A DNA stretch of 64,000 bases from NCBI GenBank assembly GCA_951799405.1, contig OX637361.1, forward strand, positions 9,770,170 to 9,834,169, read 5' to 3'. The notes under the pieces were generated by a model that saw nothing but the letters and a program-made list of their open reading frames with translations, made no database searches and was not told where the DNA came from. The translations under genes were made by a program, and so were the position numbers. Positions 9,855 through 20,109 of the stretch are shown piece after piece. Source of the DNA: Agapetus fuscipes (lineage: Eukaryota > Arthropoda > Insecta > Trichoptera > Glossosomatidae). The first letter of the stretch is position 1. Every line of letters starts with the position of its first letter.

Positions 9855-10110
9855 TGACGATTATGCCCCTTGTGGAAGCAACCACTCTTCTCCAGTTCTC
9901 TTTCGACTGCGCTGCTCGCAGCACTCCTACCACTTAGGTGCTGATGTCTTTACTTGATCGAATCATCATGTGAAGGATCTTTCTCTTCCTTTCCACCCCT
10001 CCAAGTTTCCTATCACAACCAGTTGTTCCAGGCTATCCTCATTGCCACAGACATCATGTCCGGAGAACTGAAAAATACGGCGTTTACATAAACTGGCCAG
10101 CGTCAAGCCA
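9855..10110 (-). pseudogene. LINE ORF2 C-terminal remnant, group II
   Basis: Minus strand reads CKRRIFQFSGHDVCGNEDSL, then EQLVVIGNLEGWKGRERS, and after frame disruptions ENWRRVVASTRG ending in a stop near 9841. The order (K/R)RR..FGH, LE(N)LVV.GKLEG(K)RGRGR, and a terminal WRR.V is the standard C-terminal tail of a widespread LINE ORF2 type. Stops and indels between the blocks show that it is inactive. Confidence 0.75.
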
Positions 10111-10380
10111 TCTAAACGTCGTTTGTAGCTCTCTCGCATAATAATTATCTTGTATTAGCCTTGAAAATATTGGAAAGCTCAATCTATAGCGCCAGCCAGC
10201 TGACAGCTTATAAAGATAAAACCTAAACCTAAAAGTTTGAACAGATCGTAAAAACGTGAAGTGTTAACATTTTAATAAATTTATGAAATCACATTAAAAG
10301 TCTTAAGATCAAAGGGTGCCAATAAAATCTAAATATAATAATAAAAGTGCTAGATTAAATAAAAACGTGATAAGAATTTT

Positions 10381-10570
10381 AGTTGCAAAGATATGCTAAC
10401 ATTTATGATTATAATGAATACATGTCCACAAGCAGACGCCTAAGTTTGCGTTTACACATGCTGCATTTGTACAAAACATTGAACCTAAAAACAAAAAACA
10501 AATATCAAAATAACACACACCATGCACTTGACATCTTTCCCTGAAACAGGGGCGAAATTGTCAAAAAGGA
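10381..10570 (-). repeat. Family A repeat, diverged and truncated
   Basis: Antisense, from GTTGCAAAGATATGCTAACA to CTGAAACAGGGGCG. The outer part beyond ACATTGGC is missing. Confidence 0.75.
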
Positions 10571-10719
10571 TTCTGGGACTTTTTTTCGGAAGAAAATACA
10601 GATAATATTACTTAATGTGTCCTTCATATTTATCTCTTTGACAAAAACAATCATAGATGTTTGCCTTTTGTTTTATACAACCCAAATAAACAAATGGGTA
10701 ACGTAGTTACGAAAACAAA

Positions 10720-10757
10720 CAATGATATTTCACAGTGTTAATACACAAACCATTAGA
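10720..10757 (+). repeat. Solo copy of the fold-back-associated motif
   Basis: ATATTTCACAGTGTTAATAC, then ACAAACCATTAG. Nearly identical to the motif after the fold-back at 48147-48388. Confidence 0.5.
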
Positions 10758-11149
10758 AATAAAACAGTGTTTCAAAAAAAAAACTTTGTTTTTCGAAGTA
10801 TTATATAGAAAGAACAAACAATGGAGTTGAAACAGAAAAGTTTTAAAGAATTTATCTCATTGAATACTCCTCAACCTTCTATTGGGATATAAAAAAAAAT
10901 GACGCAGTATAAAACAAATAAAGAGTGCTCTATTGCACTGTTGAACTCTGCGAAACTATCACAGTTGCGAAACTCTCTGCGAATTGAAACCTGGAAATGG
11001 AGGTTGAGACTCGAACAAAGAATTTTTGACAGGTCAGAAGTTTGCCAAACTTTTGTTTGACAGTTATTCCCTGACGCAATGCCGTCATAATGGCTGATCA
11101 TTAGATAGTTACCTCAAATTGCGAACAGAATTGGTATAAGCATACCGTT

Positions 11150-11340
11150 TTTTGTCGGCTGCACATATAGAGCATCTTTTATCGCGTTGTCGCAAAAGGA
11201 TCGTATGCGGCGAGTGGATCTATTTATTTTTATAGGTTAAAGTACCGGCCGTATGTCAACTACAATGTTAGGATTTCCCAGCTTGCGATGGAGCTGGTTC
11301 TCATTTATTGTGTAGGATGAGTAAATCTTGCCGGTATTTT
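11150..11340 (-). repeat. SINE-2, diverged, head missing
   Basis: CTGCACATATAGAGC, GGATCGTATGCGGCGAGTGG, GGATTTCCCAGCTTGCGATG and GTAGGATGAGTAAATCTTGC align in order with the SINE-2 body. It is 5'-truncated like the copy at 8558. Confidence 0.75.
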
Positions 11341-11619
11341 ATTTTTAGTTTGAAATAAACAACAAAATGGGAAATCATATCTGACATATGATAAAAAATC
11401 ATTATTTCAATTAGCAACAAAATGAAGAGGAACAGAACCAGCAGGATAAATATTTCGGAACGTGAAAGACAATATAAAGAAGCATGAGCTGGCCTCAAAT
11501 TTTAGCATACAACTATCCAATATATTTTTGTTGTTGGTCAGTTCTGATGGATCTAACAAAAAATAAAACGGGGTAAAAGTGTGTTGGCGAAGCCGGACTT
11601 TAAACTAGAATACCGTAAT

Positions 11620-11646
11620 CGTGCGTAGCACGAGTAGGCAGGCTAG
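11620..11646 (+). mobile_element. Helitron-like 3' terminus
   Basis: A perfect 5-bp hairpin CGTGCGTAGCACG (11620-11632), a 10-base spacer, then CTAG at 11643-11646 followed by T. This is the classic Helitron 3' arrangement: hairpin about 10 bases before CTRR, insertion between A and T. No 5' end or Rep/helicase coding was found, so the extent is unknown. Confidence 0.45.
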
Positions 11647-12113
11647 TACATAATATAATATGTAAAAAAACCAACTGATTTTTTTACATTATAATTGTAA
11701 ATAATACAAACACATTAAATTTTCTCCTTTTCTTAGTTTGTTCACTGTAATGATTACTGTATTTTTAAATCAAGCATTCATATCCGTAGTCTTTAGTTCT
11801 TTCAACACTTTTTTAATTGTTCATAAAATGTACACAGAGACTTAAAAAAAATTGTATGCGAGTCTTTATAACTGTTCGTCAAACAAACTGTCCGAGAGTT
11901 GAGGTTTTATCATATTTCAAACCGAAGCAATCTGCCATAGAGAAATTCCTAGGAAACTTTTATGATGAAATGACAGGATGTTGATGTGAGCTAAATAAAT
12001 GCGAAATAAAACTGACAGTTTGGTTTCAATCAAATCATTTTATAATTCTCATTACGAAACATCAAATTCCAATGACTATTTCATGTAATATTTTATTTCA
12101 ATAAAAAACTTAA

Positions 12114-12350
12114 GTAACAAAGATGCATTAACATTTAGGATTTATATTAAATGCATGCCCACAAACAGGTACGTGTAAGTCCGCGTGTACAAATGCTGCA
12201 TGTGTACATAAAAATTGAAATCCAAACATCAAATGAAGAAAAACCCTGCAAATTTTGCCGACCTTCCCTGAAACACGGGTGACATTGGCCAAGTGAACCA
12301 TTTTTACACTATGGATGGTCAGCCTCATACTGACCTATAAGTCAAGGAAA
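12114..12350 (-). repeat. Family A repeat (first of a tandem pair)
   Basis: Antisense copy from AACAAAGATGCATTAACATT to TGACCTATAAGTCAAGGAAA. The next antisense copy starts at 12366. Confidence 0.85.
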
Positions 12351-12365
12351 CAAGGTACTTATAAT

Positions 12366-12545
12366 CGATAATCTATGTTGCATAGATACATTAACATTTA
12401 GGATTTATATCAAATGTACGGCCTCAAGCAAACACGTATAAGTTCACGTATAAACATGCTGTATGTGCCAAGCCTTGCAACTCTTGCCGAACTTTCCTGA
12501 AACAGGGTTGGCATTGGTACAGTGAAGCATTTTTTACAGTATGAT
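12366..12545 (-). repeat. Family A repeat (second of a tandem pair), truncated
   Basis: Starts ATAATCTATGTTGCATAGAT and ends after the TTTTTTACAGTATGA block. It lacks the segment between the internal palindrome and CCTTGCAACTCTTGCCG, and the outer TATAAGTCAAGG end. Confidence 0.8.
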
Positions 12546-12547
12546 AT

Positions 12548-12612
12548 GGGCGAAACGTCCGGAAGCTCCAGCTCCCAGCTCCCATAGACCACGGCAACTG
12601 ATCCCGGAAAAC
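12548..12612. repeat. Short dispersed repeat E (copy 1)
   Basis: The blocks CTCCAGCTCC and GCAACTGATCCCGGAAA recur in the same order and spacing at 40308-40395 (CTCCAGCTCC, GCAACAGATCCCAGAAA). Nature unknown. Confidence 0.5.
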
Positions 12613-12652
12613 TCCAGCATCATCAGCCGGCCGTGTAAGCCTAAAATTATTA

Positions 12653-12764
12653 GGTCCGGGATTTTGAACGTTAGCATAGCGGCTTTATACTGAATGAAAA
12701 ATACGCAATTATGTCAAACGTGTGGGCTTTAACTCACATGTATTAACATTGAAAATACCGGACC
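12653..12764. mobile_element. MITE with TTA target duplication (Harbinger-like), copy 1
   Basis: 112-bp element starting GGTCCGGGATTTTGAACG and ending ATTGAAAATACCGGACC. It is flanked by TTA at 12650-12652 and 12765-12767. The 3-bp TWA duplication and the GGYCC ends are those expected of PIF/Harbinger-type non-autonomous elements. The copy at 24569-24689 shares the TIRs and interior (CTTTATACTGAATGAAAAA). Confidence 0.75.
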
Positions 12765-13252
12765 TTATTCAATTATTTTTTTGTCTCCATTTTCCTCACG
12801 CAACTCTTTTACATACAAGTAGGTAAATAAATTATGTTTTTTTGTAATCCAATATCTTCTGATAACAAATTACCAGTTTAAAAAATGTAGTTTAGTCGTA
12901 ACAAGCTATTTTGTAATATTAATTTAACACAATTTAATTTTCGTAAAAAAAATGGACTAAAAAGAGTAGAAACAAATTATTGTGTGTCAAAGACTTGTTA
13001 ATTTATTCTGTCTACGTTTGGTTCATTAACGAACGGCGTGTTGTGAAACATTTTCAAATAATATGTTTTTTTGAAACGTCTTTTCTTTATTGCTTACGCC
13101 AACTTTCTCTAGCAGCTCAGGAGGTGACGCGGATCGCCCACAACTGCAGCCTTTCTTTGACTGTAGGTATGAAGTATTATTATAGCATCAATAATAAGCC
13201 TGCTACATGCCGCAGCTCATGCGTGTCATTTTTGCGCGCTTGCATTGTAGTG

Positions 13253-13432
13253 TAATGGGGCGTCCACACGCTTGCCAACCATTCACAAGTCAAGCGCACA
13301 GTGTGTCGTCTAGAACATGCTAGCTGGACAAAATTTTGTCTAATGGACTCATTTTGTCCAGCTAGCATGTTCTAGACGACACACTGTGCGCTTGACTTGT
13401 GAATGGTTGGCAAGCGTGTGGACGCCCCATTA
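13253..13432. mobile_element. Perfect fold-back MITE, ~82-bp arms
   Basis: The arms TAATGGGGCGTCCACACGCT ... GCTAGCTGGACAAAAT and their exact reverse complement surround a 16-base spacer. The end bases read TA on both sides, compatible with a TA duplication. The lack of any arm mismatch over about 82 bp points to a very recent insertion or to arm-to-arm gene conversion. No coding capacity. Confidence 0.9.
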
Positions 13433-13457
13433 TATTTTCAGAGTTCATTTACGATAA

Positions 13458-13713
13458 GAGTCGTATAAATGCAAACGCCGTCAACTCCTTACGTGATGAT
13501 TTTGAGAAAAATAAACTTTGTAAAACGACAACACAAGTTGGAGATGACGGCGTTTGCACGAAATCATACTTTTTCAATTAAAATTACGAAGGATTAAGTG
13601 AGGTTTACATTATATCGTCCACAGCAAATGATTAGTTACACTGCGCAGAATCAAATTTAATCATTATCTCAAAAATAATCAATTTTGGAGTTGACGGCGT
13701 TTATATACGACTC
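13458..13713. mobile_element. MITE with ~45-bp TIRs
   Basis: The left arm GAGTCGTATAAATGCAAACG + CCGTCAACTCC is matched by the right arm GGAGTTGACGGCG ... ATACGACTC. ATAA lies immediately outside on both sides (13454-13457 and 13714-13717), so the duplication is ATAA or its inner TAA. An extra partial arm (GATGACGGCGTTTGCACG) sits inside near 13544. It lies 25 bp from the fold-back element at 13253-13432. Confidence 0.8.
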
Positions 13714-13734
13714 ATAAAAATAACACTTTTATAA

Positions 13735-13960
13735 TCTATCATCTGAATTGCAAAGATTTGTTAACATTTAAGATTCAAAATGCATGCCCACAAACAGACA
13801 CGTGCGCTTGCAAAAGCTGTATGTGTACTTACAAATTAAAATCCGAACTTCACTTGAACTTAAGCCTTAATACTCCTGCCGCCCTTCCCTGAAACAGGGA
13901 TGACATTGGCAAAGTGAACTATTTTTTACAGTGTGGGTGATCAACATTAACCAACCTATA
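13735..13960 (-). repeat. Family A repeat
   Basis: Antisense copy, ATTGCAAAGATTTGTTAACA to CATTAACCAACCTATAAG, 20 bp from the preceding MITE. Confidence 0.85.
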
Positions 13961-13969
13961 AGTGTGTGT

Positions 13970-14851
13970 TTTAAATGGACAATATTGTGAACAATAAATA
14001 AAAACCTTCCCAACCTCTCTCTTGAAAGCGGGGAAACCCCTAAATCAATGGAAATGTTTCCGTAAGACTGACACATAATTTTGTAAATCACAAAGAAGGG
14101 GTCGCCATTTTAAGTAAGGACTTAATTTTTCATCTTCTTTTGATGCCACTTTTATCGAAGATCGGCGATCATCATGGCTATTTTGTCCTTGAATGCTGCG
14201 GCTCGAAAAAGGACTTTATCATAATATTGTAAATGAACTTCTGAAAATATTTTTACTTACTTTAAACAAAAGGAATCGATCATCATAAAAAACAAAAATA
14301 AAACATAAAAAATACACAATATGTGCAGCGTAGTTTTTTTAGTTTAGAATTTCACGCGCAAGTTTTTGTCTATTCAAAATCCGCTCAAAAATGTCACCCA
14401 AGAGTGTGGCATTCTGACTGGTTATCTATTGAAGGTTTTATGTTGTGGGGAGACGTAAAATGTCACAGAATTAATGAGGCGTACATAACTCTGAGCCGCT
14501 ACTGATTTTTTTCCATTGTCGGTGTAATGGCGCTTGGATTTTTGAACTGAGTTTTTTTTTATAACGCTGTCATTCATTTTTTTTTTGAGTGGATGTTTAA
14601 TTTATCGGATTCCATGATGCATAACATATTGTATTGATAACACTTTTTTTGTAAATTCGCATGATAATTTTTTCATTTTCATATATTTTTTTCTCAGGTA
14701 CATTGCGATACGTATAACAATCAGAGACGAAAATCCACGTTTTTTTTTTCCAAATTCGATGAATATTTGGAAAAGCAGAAAATCTTTTCTCAATATTTAA
14801 GTATTTATGGAATTTAATATGTATAATTAAATTCAATAATAAATTCCGATC
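13970..14851. other. No feature recognised
   Basis: AT-rich, with oligo-T runs at 14570-14590 and 14690-14750. Short frames only. No repeat shared with the window was identified. Confidence 0.45.
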
Positions 14852-15170
14852 AATAGCTCAGTTGGTAGAATATTTGCTTTTCATTCCAAAGACTAAGGCT
14901 TGATTCCCACCAGGAGTATTGAATAAGATTTTTGGTCTAGAAGTTTCTTTTAAACCCAAAATCAACACACCACAAGGCTTACGCAGCCTTAACAAGAAAT
15001 GAAAACCAGTTCCTTTGGAAGCAGGGAAATCCCTACTTCAAGAGAGGTGGTTAGCATGAGGCTGGTTACCTTAACTATGAAAATAAGTGGGTTCCAGATC
15101 TTCAGCGACAACGCGTTAAGTTACACTACGCGTAGCTCGGTAAAAAAATCTTTGACGGAACAATCCTTAA
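14852..15170 (+). repeat. SINE-2, near full length, sense on plus
   Basis: The tRNA-related head ATCAATAGCTCAGTTGGTAG (box A) and GCTTGATTCCCACCAGGAG (box B region) lie at 14850-14925. The body follows with ACGCAGCCTTAACAAGAAAT, CTACTTCAAGAGAGGTGGTT and AAATAAGTGGGTTCCAG. The end is at GTTAAGTTACACTACGCGTA. The only well-preserved plus-oriented full-length copy in the window. Confidence 0.85.
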
Positions 15171-15189
15171 AAACAATACTGTAACTCTG

Positions 15190-15438
15190 TCAGTGTTTGT
15201 CAGAGCCTCTGCAGAGTTGCCTCCATTTTTTCTTATCCTGACATACCTCTTTCAATTCTTTCATATCCATCACCTTTTTCATGCATTTTCTTCTTTTACG
15301 CTCACTTTGTATATCCCATTCTTTCACAATCTCCTCAATCTGATCACTCCATACTTTTCTCGGTCGTCCCTTCCCTCTTTTTCCTTTCACATTTTCTTTG
15401 TATACATACTTTGTCAGTCTATCATCATTCATTCTTTC
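15190..15438 (-). pseudogene. LINE ORF2 C-terminal remnant, group I (best copy)
   Basis: Uninterrupted 82-codon minus-strand frame ERMNDDRLTKYVYKENVKGK, RGKGRPRKVWSDQIEEIVKE, WDIQSERKRRKCMKKVMDMK, then VCQDKKKWRQLC and a stop at 15190-15192. It shares W-x-DQI-xEI-x-x-EW-x-x-QS-x-x-KR with 7670-7891 and 31308-31440. 5'-truncated; the upstream open frame to 15555 is not LINE-like and appears fortuitous. Confidence 0.8.
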
Positions 15439-16351
15439 CACATAAATTGATTTTCCATAAAATGAAAATAAATCTACTTTCATTTGTTTAAAGAATAATA
15501 TTGTGTTTAAAAAAGGAACACAACTTAAACTAAAATTAAAACTAAACGGTTGCATTTATCACTGTTCGAATTTACAATTAAACTTTTTTATGCGGTGAAT
15601 GAGAATTTATTACTGCATGTTTAACACACAAAGATTAAAAATTTATCACAAAAGATTTCAAAGTCACAAAAGACTTCGAATTTACCACAAAAATACTTCC
15701 AATCGCTCGTACTAATGATTTTATAATCCGAGCCAATCGCTTAAGTGTTTTTTACTCTTCAAGATAATGTCAAATTGCTTTTGCCACTTTCCCGTTAAAA
15801 CTGGGTGGTCTGAGGAAAACTCACGCTTCACTCCGTCTATTTTGCATACTTTTCCCAACTAATTTGCATAAGCACTTTGCAATAAGGCTGTATTCAACTA
15901 ACTGCCGGGAGGTTTTTTTTTTATTATTAGAAATTGCGTCATTATAAAAAATAAGATTACACTTTTTTTAAAGTTTGCATTATATGAGATTTGAAATTGC
16001 AATTTTATGAAAAAGCATGCTTTTAAAATCACCCCAGGAGTCAGGAATATTAAATTTTTATCTCTATAGTCTGGTGTACAGCTCGGCTGGTATATAATGC
16101 TTGCTTTCACCAAGGGTGTCAGACATTATGAGGCATGCACGTTAATTGACACAGGCAATACTGTGACGTCACCCAACTGGGTTGCTAGGTGAAATGCATT
16201 ACAAATAAGGACGGCAGTCCCATACAAGACTGACACATGCTCTCCGAGAAAAACAAATCCAAATTCAAATATACTCTGAGTCAATTTTCTGTCTCGATTT
16301 TTATTTCAAATACAAAATAAAATACCGGAAAGGTTCACACAGCCCTCCCAA
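15439..16351. other. No feature recognised
   Basis: AT-rich unique sequence. A 40-bp resemblance between 16135-16175 and 7240-7290 (GAATTGACATAGACAGTATT versus TAATTGACACAGGCAATACT) is noted but too short to define an element. Confidence 0.45.
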
Positions 16352-16430
16352 TTAATGATGAATGAATGAAGTACAAAATTTATATAGCGCCTTTTATGAC
16401 AGTGTGTCATTGCAAAGGCGCTTGCTGATA
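16352..16430 (-). repeat. L2-type LINE/SINE 3' terminus
   Basis: On minus: AGCGCCTTTGCAATGACACA, then AAAAGGCGCTATATAAATTT and TGTACTTCATTCATTCAT. A GGCGC stem-loop followed by ATATAAAT and a short tandem ATTC-type tail is the usual 3' end of L2-clade elements and their SINE partners. No coding sequence is attached. Confidence 0.55.
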
Positions 16431-16496
16431 TATTATATTATAAATGATATAATAATAATAAATCCCCCCTATATTATAAATATTATCTTCAAATGA

Positions 16497-16580
16497 ACTG
16501 GTAGGCGTAAGGCAGCCCCCTTACAAGTGAAAATAAATAGGTTTTATACGCCACATTCTAACCGTGAGGACAACGCTTGA
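16497..16580 (+). repeat. SINE-2 3' fragment
   Basis: GTAGGCGTAAGGCAGCCCCC, then AAAATAAATAGGTTTTATAC and GCCACATTCTAACCGTGAGG align to the last third of SINE-2 in sense orientation. Confidence 0.65.
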
Positions 16581-17137
16581 AACAGTTCCACCATGTCTGC
16601 AATTTATTTGCGTTTATTGAATAAAATAAACCTGTGAATTTTTTATTTTTTTTGACTGAATAAACCTTGCCGATACTAATCAATTAAACGTGAATATAAT
16701 TTTCCGTCCAAATATTTTTTAACCGTTTTCTCAAGTTTAATTAAATGTTTTTTTTTCAAATTAAAACGTCTTGTATGATTAATACATTTTTAAAGAGCAT
16801 TAAAAATATATATGACCGTCTCAAAACACCATTCACGGTGGCATTATAATATTATATGATATTATATTAAATGCCACACATACAACATTGGCTTATTGTG
16901 ACTTGCAAAATTAAAAAGTATTATAAGTAAAGTATATTATTGTTGCCATGTAGTTTATTTGGTAAACCTCCTGTGTGATTAAGGCCTTATTTAAAAAGTG
17001 AACAATGATTGAGGTTACGATTCCAAAAAAAGAGAATCAGGGCTGCGAAATTTGAAAAAATAATCAAATACAAATTTATAAAAGGAGGTGTACAATATAA
17101 TAATTATTATAAACCTATACATTATCAATTCCTTGAC

Positions 17138-17423
17138 TAATAGGTTGATATGAGGCTTACCCTCAATACTATAAAAAATGGTTCACTTTGCCAATTTCAC
17201 CCCTGTTTCAGGGAGGATCGGCAAGAATTACAGGGTTTATGTTTATTTCAGAGTGGGTTTTTATATTGTAGGTCCACATGCGGCATGTGTTAGCGCGAAC
17301 TTTTACATGTCAATAATTACATAAAATATTCATTGAATGCAGTTATTTAATGCTTATGGCCATGCATTTAATATGAACCTTAAATACCAATATGTATTTG
17401 CAACTTAGATTATATATTATAGA
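17138..17423 (+). repeat. Family A repeat
   Basis: Sense copy from CTAATAGGTTGATATGAGGC to CTTAGATTATATATTATAG. Slightly longer than usual because of an insertion after GCGCGAACTTTTACATG. Confidence 0.85.
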
Positions 17424-17629
17424 TATAGAACCGGGTTTTTCATTGCTCAGCCCTGCACATGTGAGAGCACACAATATCATAAGCCGCTATTACAAATATT
17501 CTATTAATACTCAAGAAGTGTAATCGCTTAGAAAAGGTGAAGGTTGCATCACACGCGGACCTCGGGCTCACTCATGTGCCTTCTGCTTAAGATTTAACCA
17601 ACAATCTAAGTTGCAAATAGCATTTACAT

Positions 17630-17820
17630 CGTGTCACGACAAATCGGTCACAGAAAACTCATCCACAGACAGCTCACCCAAAAAAAAAAAAAAAAACGAA
17701 ACACTTCGTCCACATGAATTTTTGGCCAACGTCATTTCAGTCACAGACAACTCGGTCACACACACATCGGTCACGGATAATTTGGTCACACCACAGTACG
17801 TCCACACGACTTTTCGGTTA
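17630..17820 (+). repeat. 15-bp-unit degenerate minisatellite (copy 1)
   Basis: Repeats of a unit close to TCGGTCACAGACAAC, interrupted by an A17 run at 17681-17697. In one frame the unit reads as the pentapeptide S-V-T-D-N. The same array in reverse orientation lies at 18862-19115. The open frame across it results from the 15-bp (multiple of three) period, not evidence of a protein. Confidence 0.75.
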
Positions 17821-18371
17821 ACGACCTACTTACTTTTAGAGTCATGGGCACGCCTCTTTCTTTCGCGGGAAGGCCTTCCGCTACCTACTTGAGAAAATAT
17901 ATAGCTTTGCATGAGTGTTCATGTTATGTGGGTCCTTCTGACACAAACATGCAAGACGGGTGTTGAGAATTAACATTATTTAAAATTAAATAATTTAACA
18001 TACCTACCAATGATGCATTCGTATTTTGTCTATGGTGGTTTTTGCTACCAACTTCATGCCAATGTTTGACAGCTGTATCCGGCTTCCGTCTTTTCTCGCG
18101 AACTCTTACAATAGCAACATGTCCGCGTGCGCTCATCCACTATAATTTGTGTAATCTGGTGTAAATTTGAGAACCAATTATTTGAATAAACATTCAAAAC
18201 AGTCTTCCACAAAAGTGCACTTATTATTTGGGTGAATGCCATCAAAGCCCAGCGCCTAACAAACCAATGGCTAAATCTGGCCATTTTGGTCACTTTGCAC
18301 CGGATAAAGTGCAAACAACGGGTATGAAGATGGTTTGAGCATATTTCAGTCACGTTCAATATAGTTACTTA

Positions 18372-18781
18372 GGCCCAGTAAATTGAAGTATAGTAATATT
18401 TTAGTTAACTATTACTGGAACTTTTATTCAAAACACTCAAGTTCGAGTTAACTAAAACTGAAAATTACCGAAGTATGAAGCCACCCCCCCAAATCTTGGA
18501 AATAATTAAAATGCCATTTGAAAGTTTAAAACAAACAACTATTCATAATAATCATATGCCTAACCTTCATTAAGCTAGAAAACGAGACAAAAAATGTTCA
18601 GTTTGCAACAATTTTGATGTATTAAAAAAGAACAGCTGCTGTCAGTATAGCGATGCCATCTTGAAAATCTTAAGTCAAAGTTACTAAATATTTACTGGCG
18701 AAATTCGGTGAGTGAAATATTATGATGATTTAACTAAAATTGCATTTTAGTTAACTTTACTATACTTCAAAATACCGGGCC
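18372..18781. mobile_element. MITE with TTA target duplication (Harbinger-like), 410 bp
   Basis: TIRs GGCCCAGTAAATTGAAGTAT (left) and the complement of ATACTTCAAAATACCGGGCC (right), continuing through ATAGTAA and ATTTTAGTTAAC. TTA flanks both sides (18369-18371 and 18782-18784). Its ends resemble those of the shorter family at 12653 and 24569 (GGCCCGGTATTTT), suggesting a common transposase source. No coding frame. Confidence 0.8.
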
Positions 18782-18861
18782 TTAGACAGCTCCTTAAAAT
18801 AAAATTTGCTCTCTATTAAACCTTTTTCTAATTACTGTAGTTTAAATTAATGTCAGTGTTC

Positions 18862-19115
18862 TGTGATGGAACTGTCTGTGGACCAAATATTGTATGTGAC
18901 CGAAATATCTGTGACAAAAAAAAACCTATAGAGGAACTGTAGTGTGACCGAATTATCCGTGACCGAATTGTCTGTGGGCGAGTTATCTGTGACCGAGTTG
19001 TCTTTGACAGAAATGACGTTGACTGAAAAGTCGGGTGTATGGACTGCCGTAAGACCGGATTGTCCATGGCGGAGCTGTCTGTGAACGTTTTGTCTGATTG
19101 TCGTGACCGATTTGT
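18862..19115 (-). repeat. 15-bp-unit degenerate minisatellite (copy 2, inverted)
   Basis: Reverse complement of the array at 17630-17820: units such as GACCGAATTGTCTGT and GACCGAGTTGTCTTT, again with an oligo-A interruption (18918-18926). About a dozen recognisable units. Confidence 0.75.
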
Positions 19116-19516
19116 CGTGGAAACCATTTATACATTTCAACAGAATTTACATACATACCATCAACCAATGAGGATTCAATATAATTTTCATCTCGGTGAC
19201 ACATATGCTAATATATTTTACATATGACGTAATTATCTTTGTGTAAATAAATTTATAAGTACTTAATGATATCGGTGTATTAATAAATAAAATTTATAGA
19301 ATGTATAAAGAAAACATCGCTTAGGTACTGATTGCCTCTTTTTCGTACGTCGCGATGGACTTAGCTTTTCAATTAATGAGGAAAAGATTGTGACGTCACA
19401 AGGCTAGGATGCGAGAAAAGAGGTACACAAATATTTTTCAATCGGTTGCTACGGTCCGCACTCCCATACAATTGTGACGTTTGTTTGAGGGCATGTCATA
19501 TAAAATAACTAGGTAC

Positions 19517-19953
19517 GATCTTTTTTTTTTTTTTTAAACTGAAATACTCCCATACATTTTCAACCTTTGTAAGTGAGGGTAGATTTTTAAAATCACGAAT
19601 GTTTCGAAGGTCTATTTTTTTTTTTTTTTTTAAGAAATCCTGTGCGGGAGACTCCCTAGATTCTAGAGACTCTAGGGGTCTATGACACTTGTTGTAGTGC
19701 CGCAGAGGTGTACGAGCTTGGTCGTCGCTACAAGCGCCAATACTCAAGGAAGACCCAGTTGCTGTAAGGCTGGATGGACCTTTGGTGACCGGTCATTTGT
19801 AAAGGTTTATGAAGTTTTCAACCCAGCGAAGAGCAAATTTGAAAATATAAGTGGTATATTTTTTGTGCTCCGCCGGGATTCGAATCCACAACCTTCCATT
19901 TATGAGTCCGAAGTGCTGCCACTGGACTACGGAACGATCCAACCTCATGCTAA
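19517..19953 (-). repeat. SINE-1 with poly(A) 3' end and 3'-transduced flank (copy 2)
   Basis: Minus-strand order: tRNA head (reversed as CACTGGACTACGGAACGATC at about 19917-19940), body, tail with GAGTCTCTAGAATCTAGGGA, oligo-A (T run 19614-19631), the 80-bp extra segment shared with 4545-4630, and a terminal oligo-A (T run 19519-19535). Unlike copy 1, it retains box A and box B and both A tracts, so it is the better model of the transduced element. Confidence 0.85.
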
Positions 19954-20100
19954 CCTATAACGAGTCCGCAGTGTTACCACTGAGCTACGGACCAGTCAAG
20001 TTGCAAAGATATCTAGTATAATACTTTTTCAACTAAGCGAAGAGTATTTTTTGTACATCAATATTTTTTTTTCTCTACCGGGAATCAACACCGCGATGTT
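19954..20100 (-). repeat. Second SINE-1 head and degenerate SINE-1 body
   Basis: ACGAGTCCGCAGTGTTACCA and GAGCTACGGACCAGTC (19960-19995) repeat the tRNA head immediately after the first. Then TTTTCAACTAAGCGAAGAGT and CTCTACCGGGAATCAAC (20024-20095) are a heavily decayed SINE-1 middle. Confidence 0.55.
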
Positions 20101-20109
20101 TTTTACTTA

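Noticed and set aside
15193..15450. 85-codon plus-strand Phe/His-rich frame
   Set aside because: Antisense shadow of the LINE ORF2 tail on the minus strand.
18828..19140. Overlapping 95- and 99-codon frames rich in S, V, T, D, N
   Set aside because: Produced by a 15-bp minisatellite whose period is a multiple of three.
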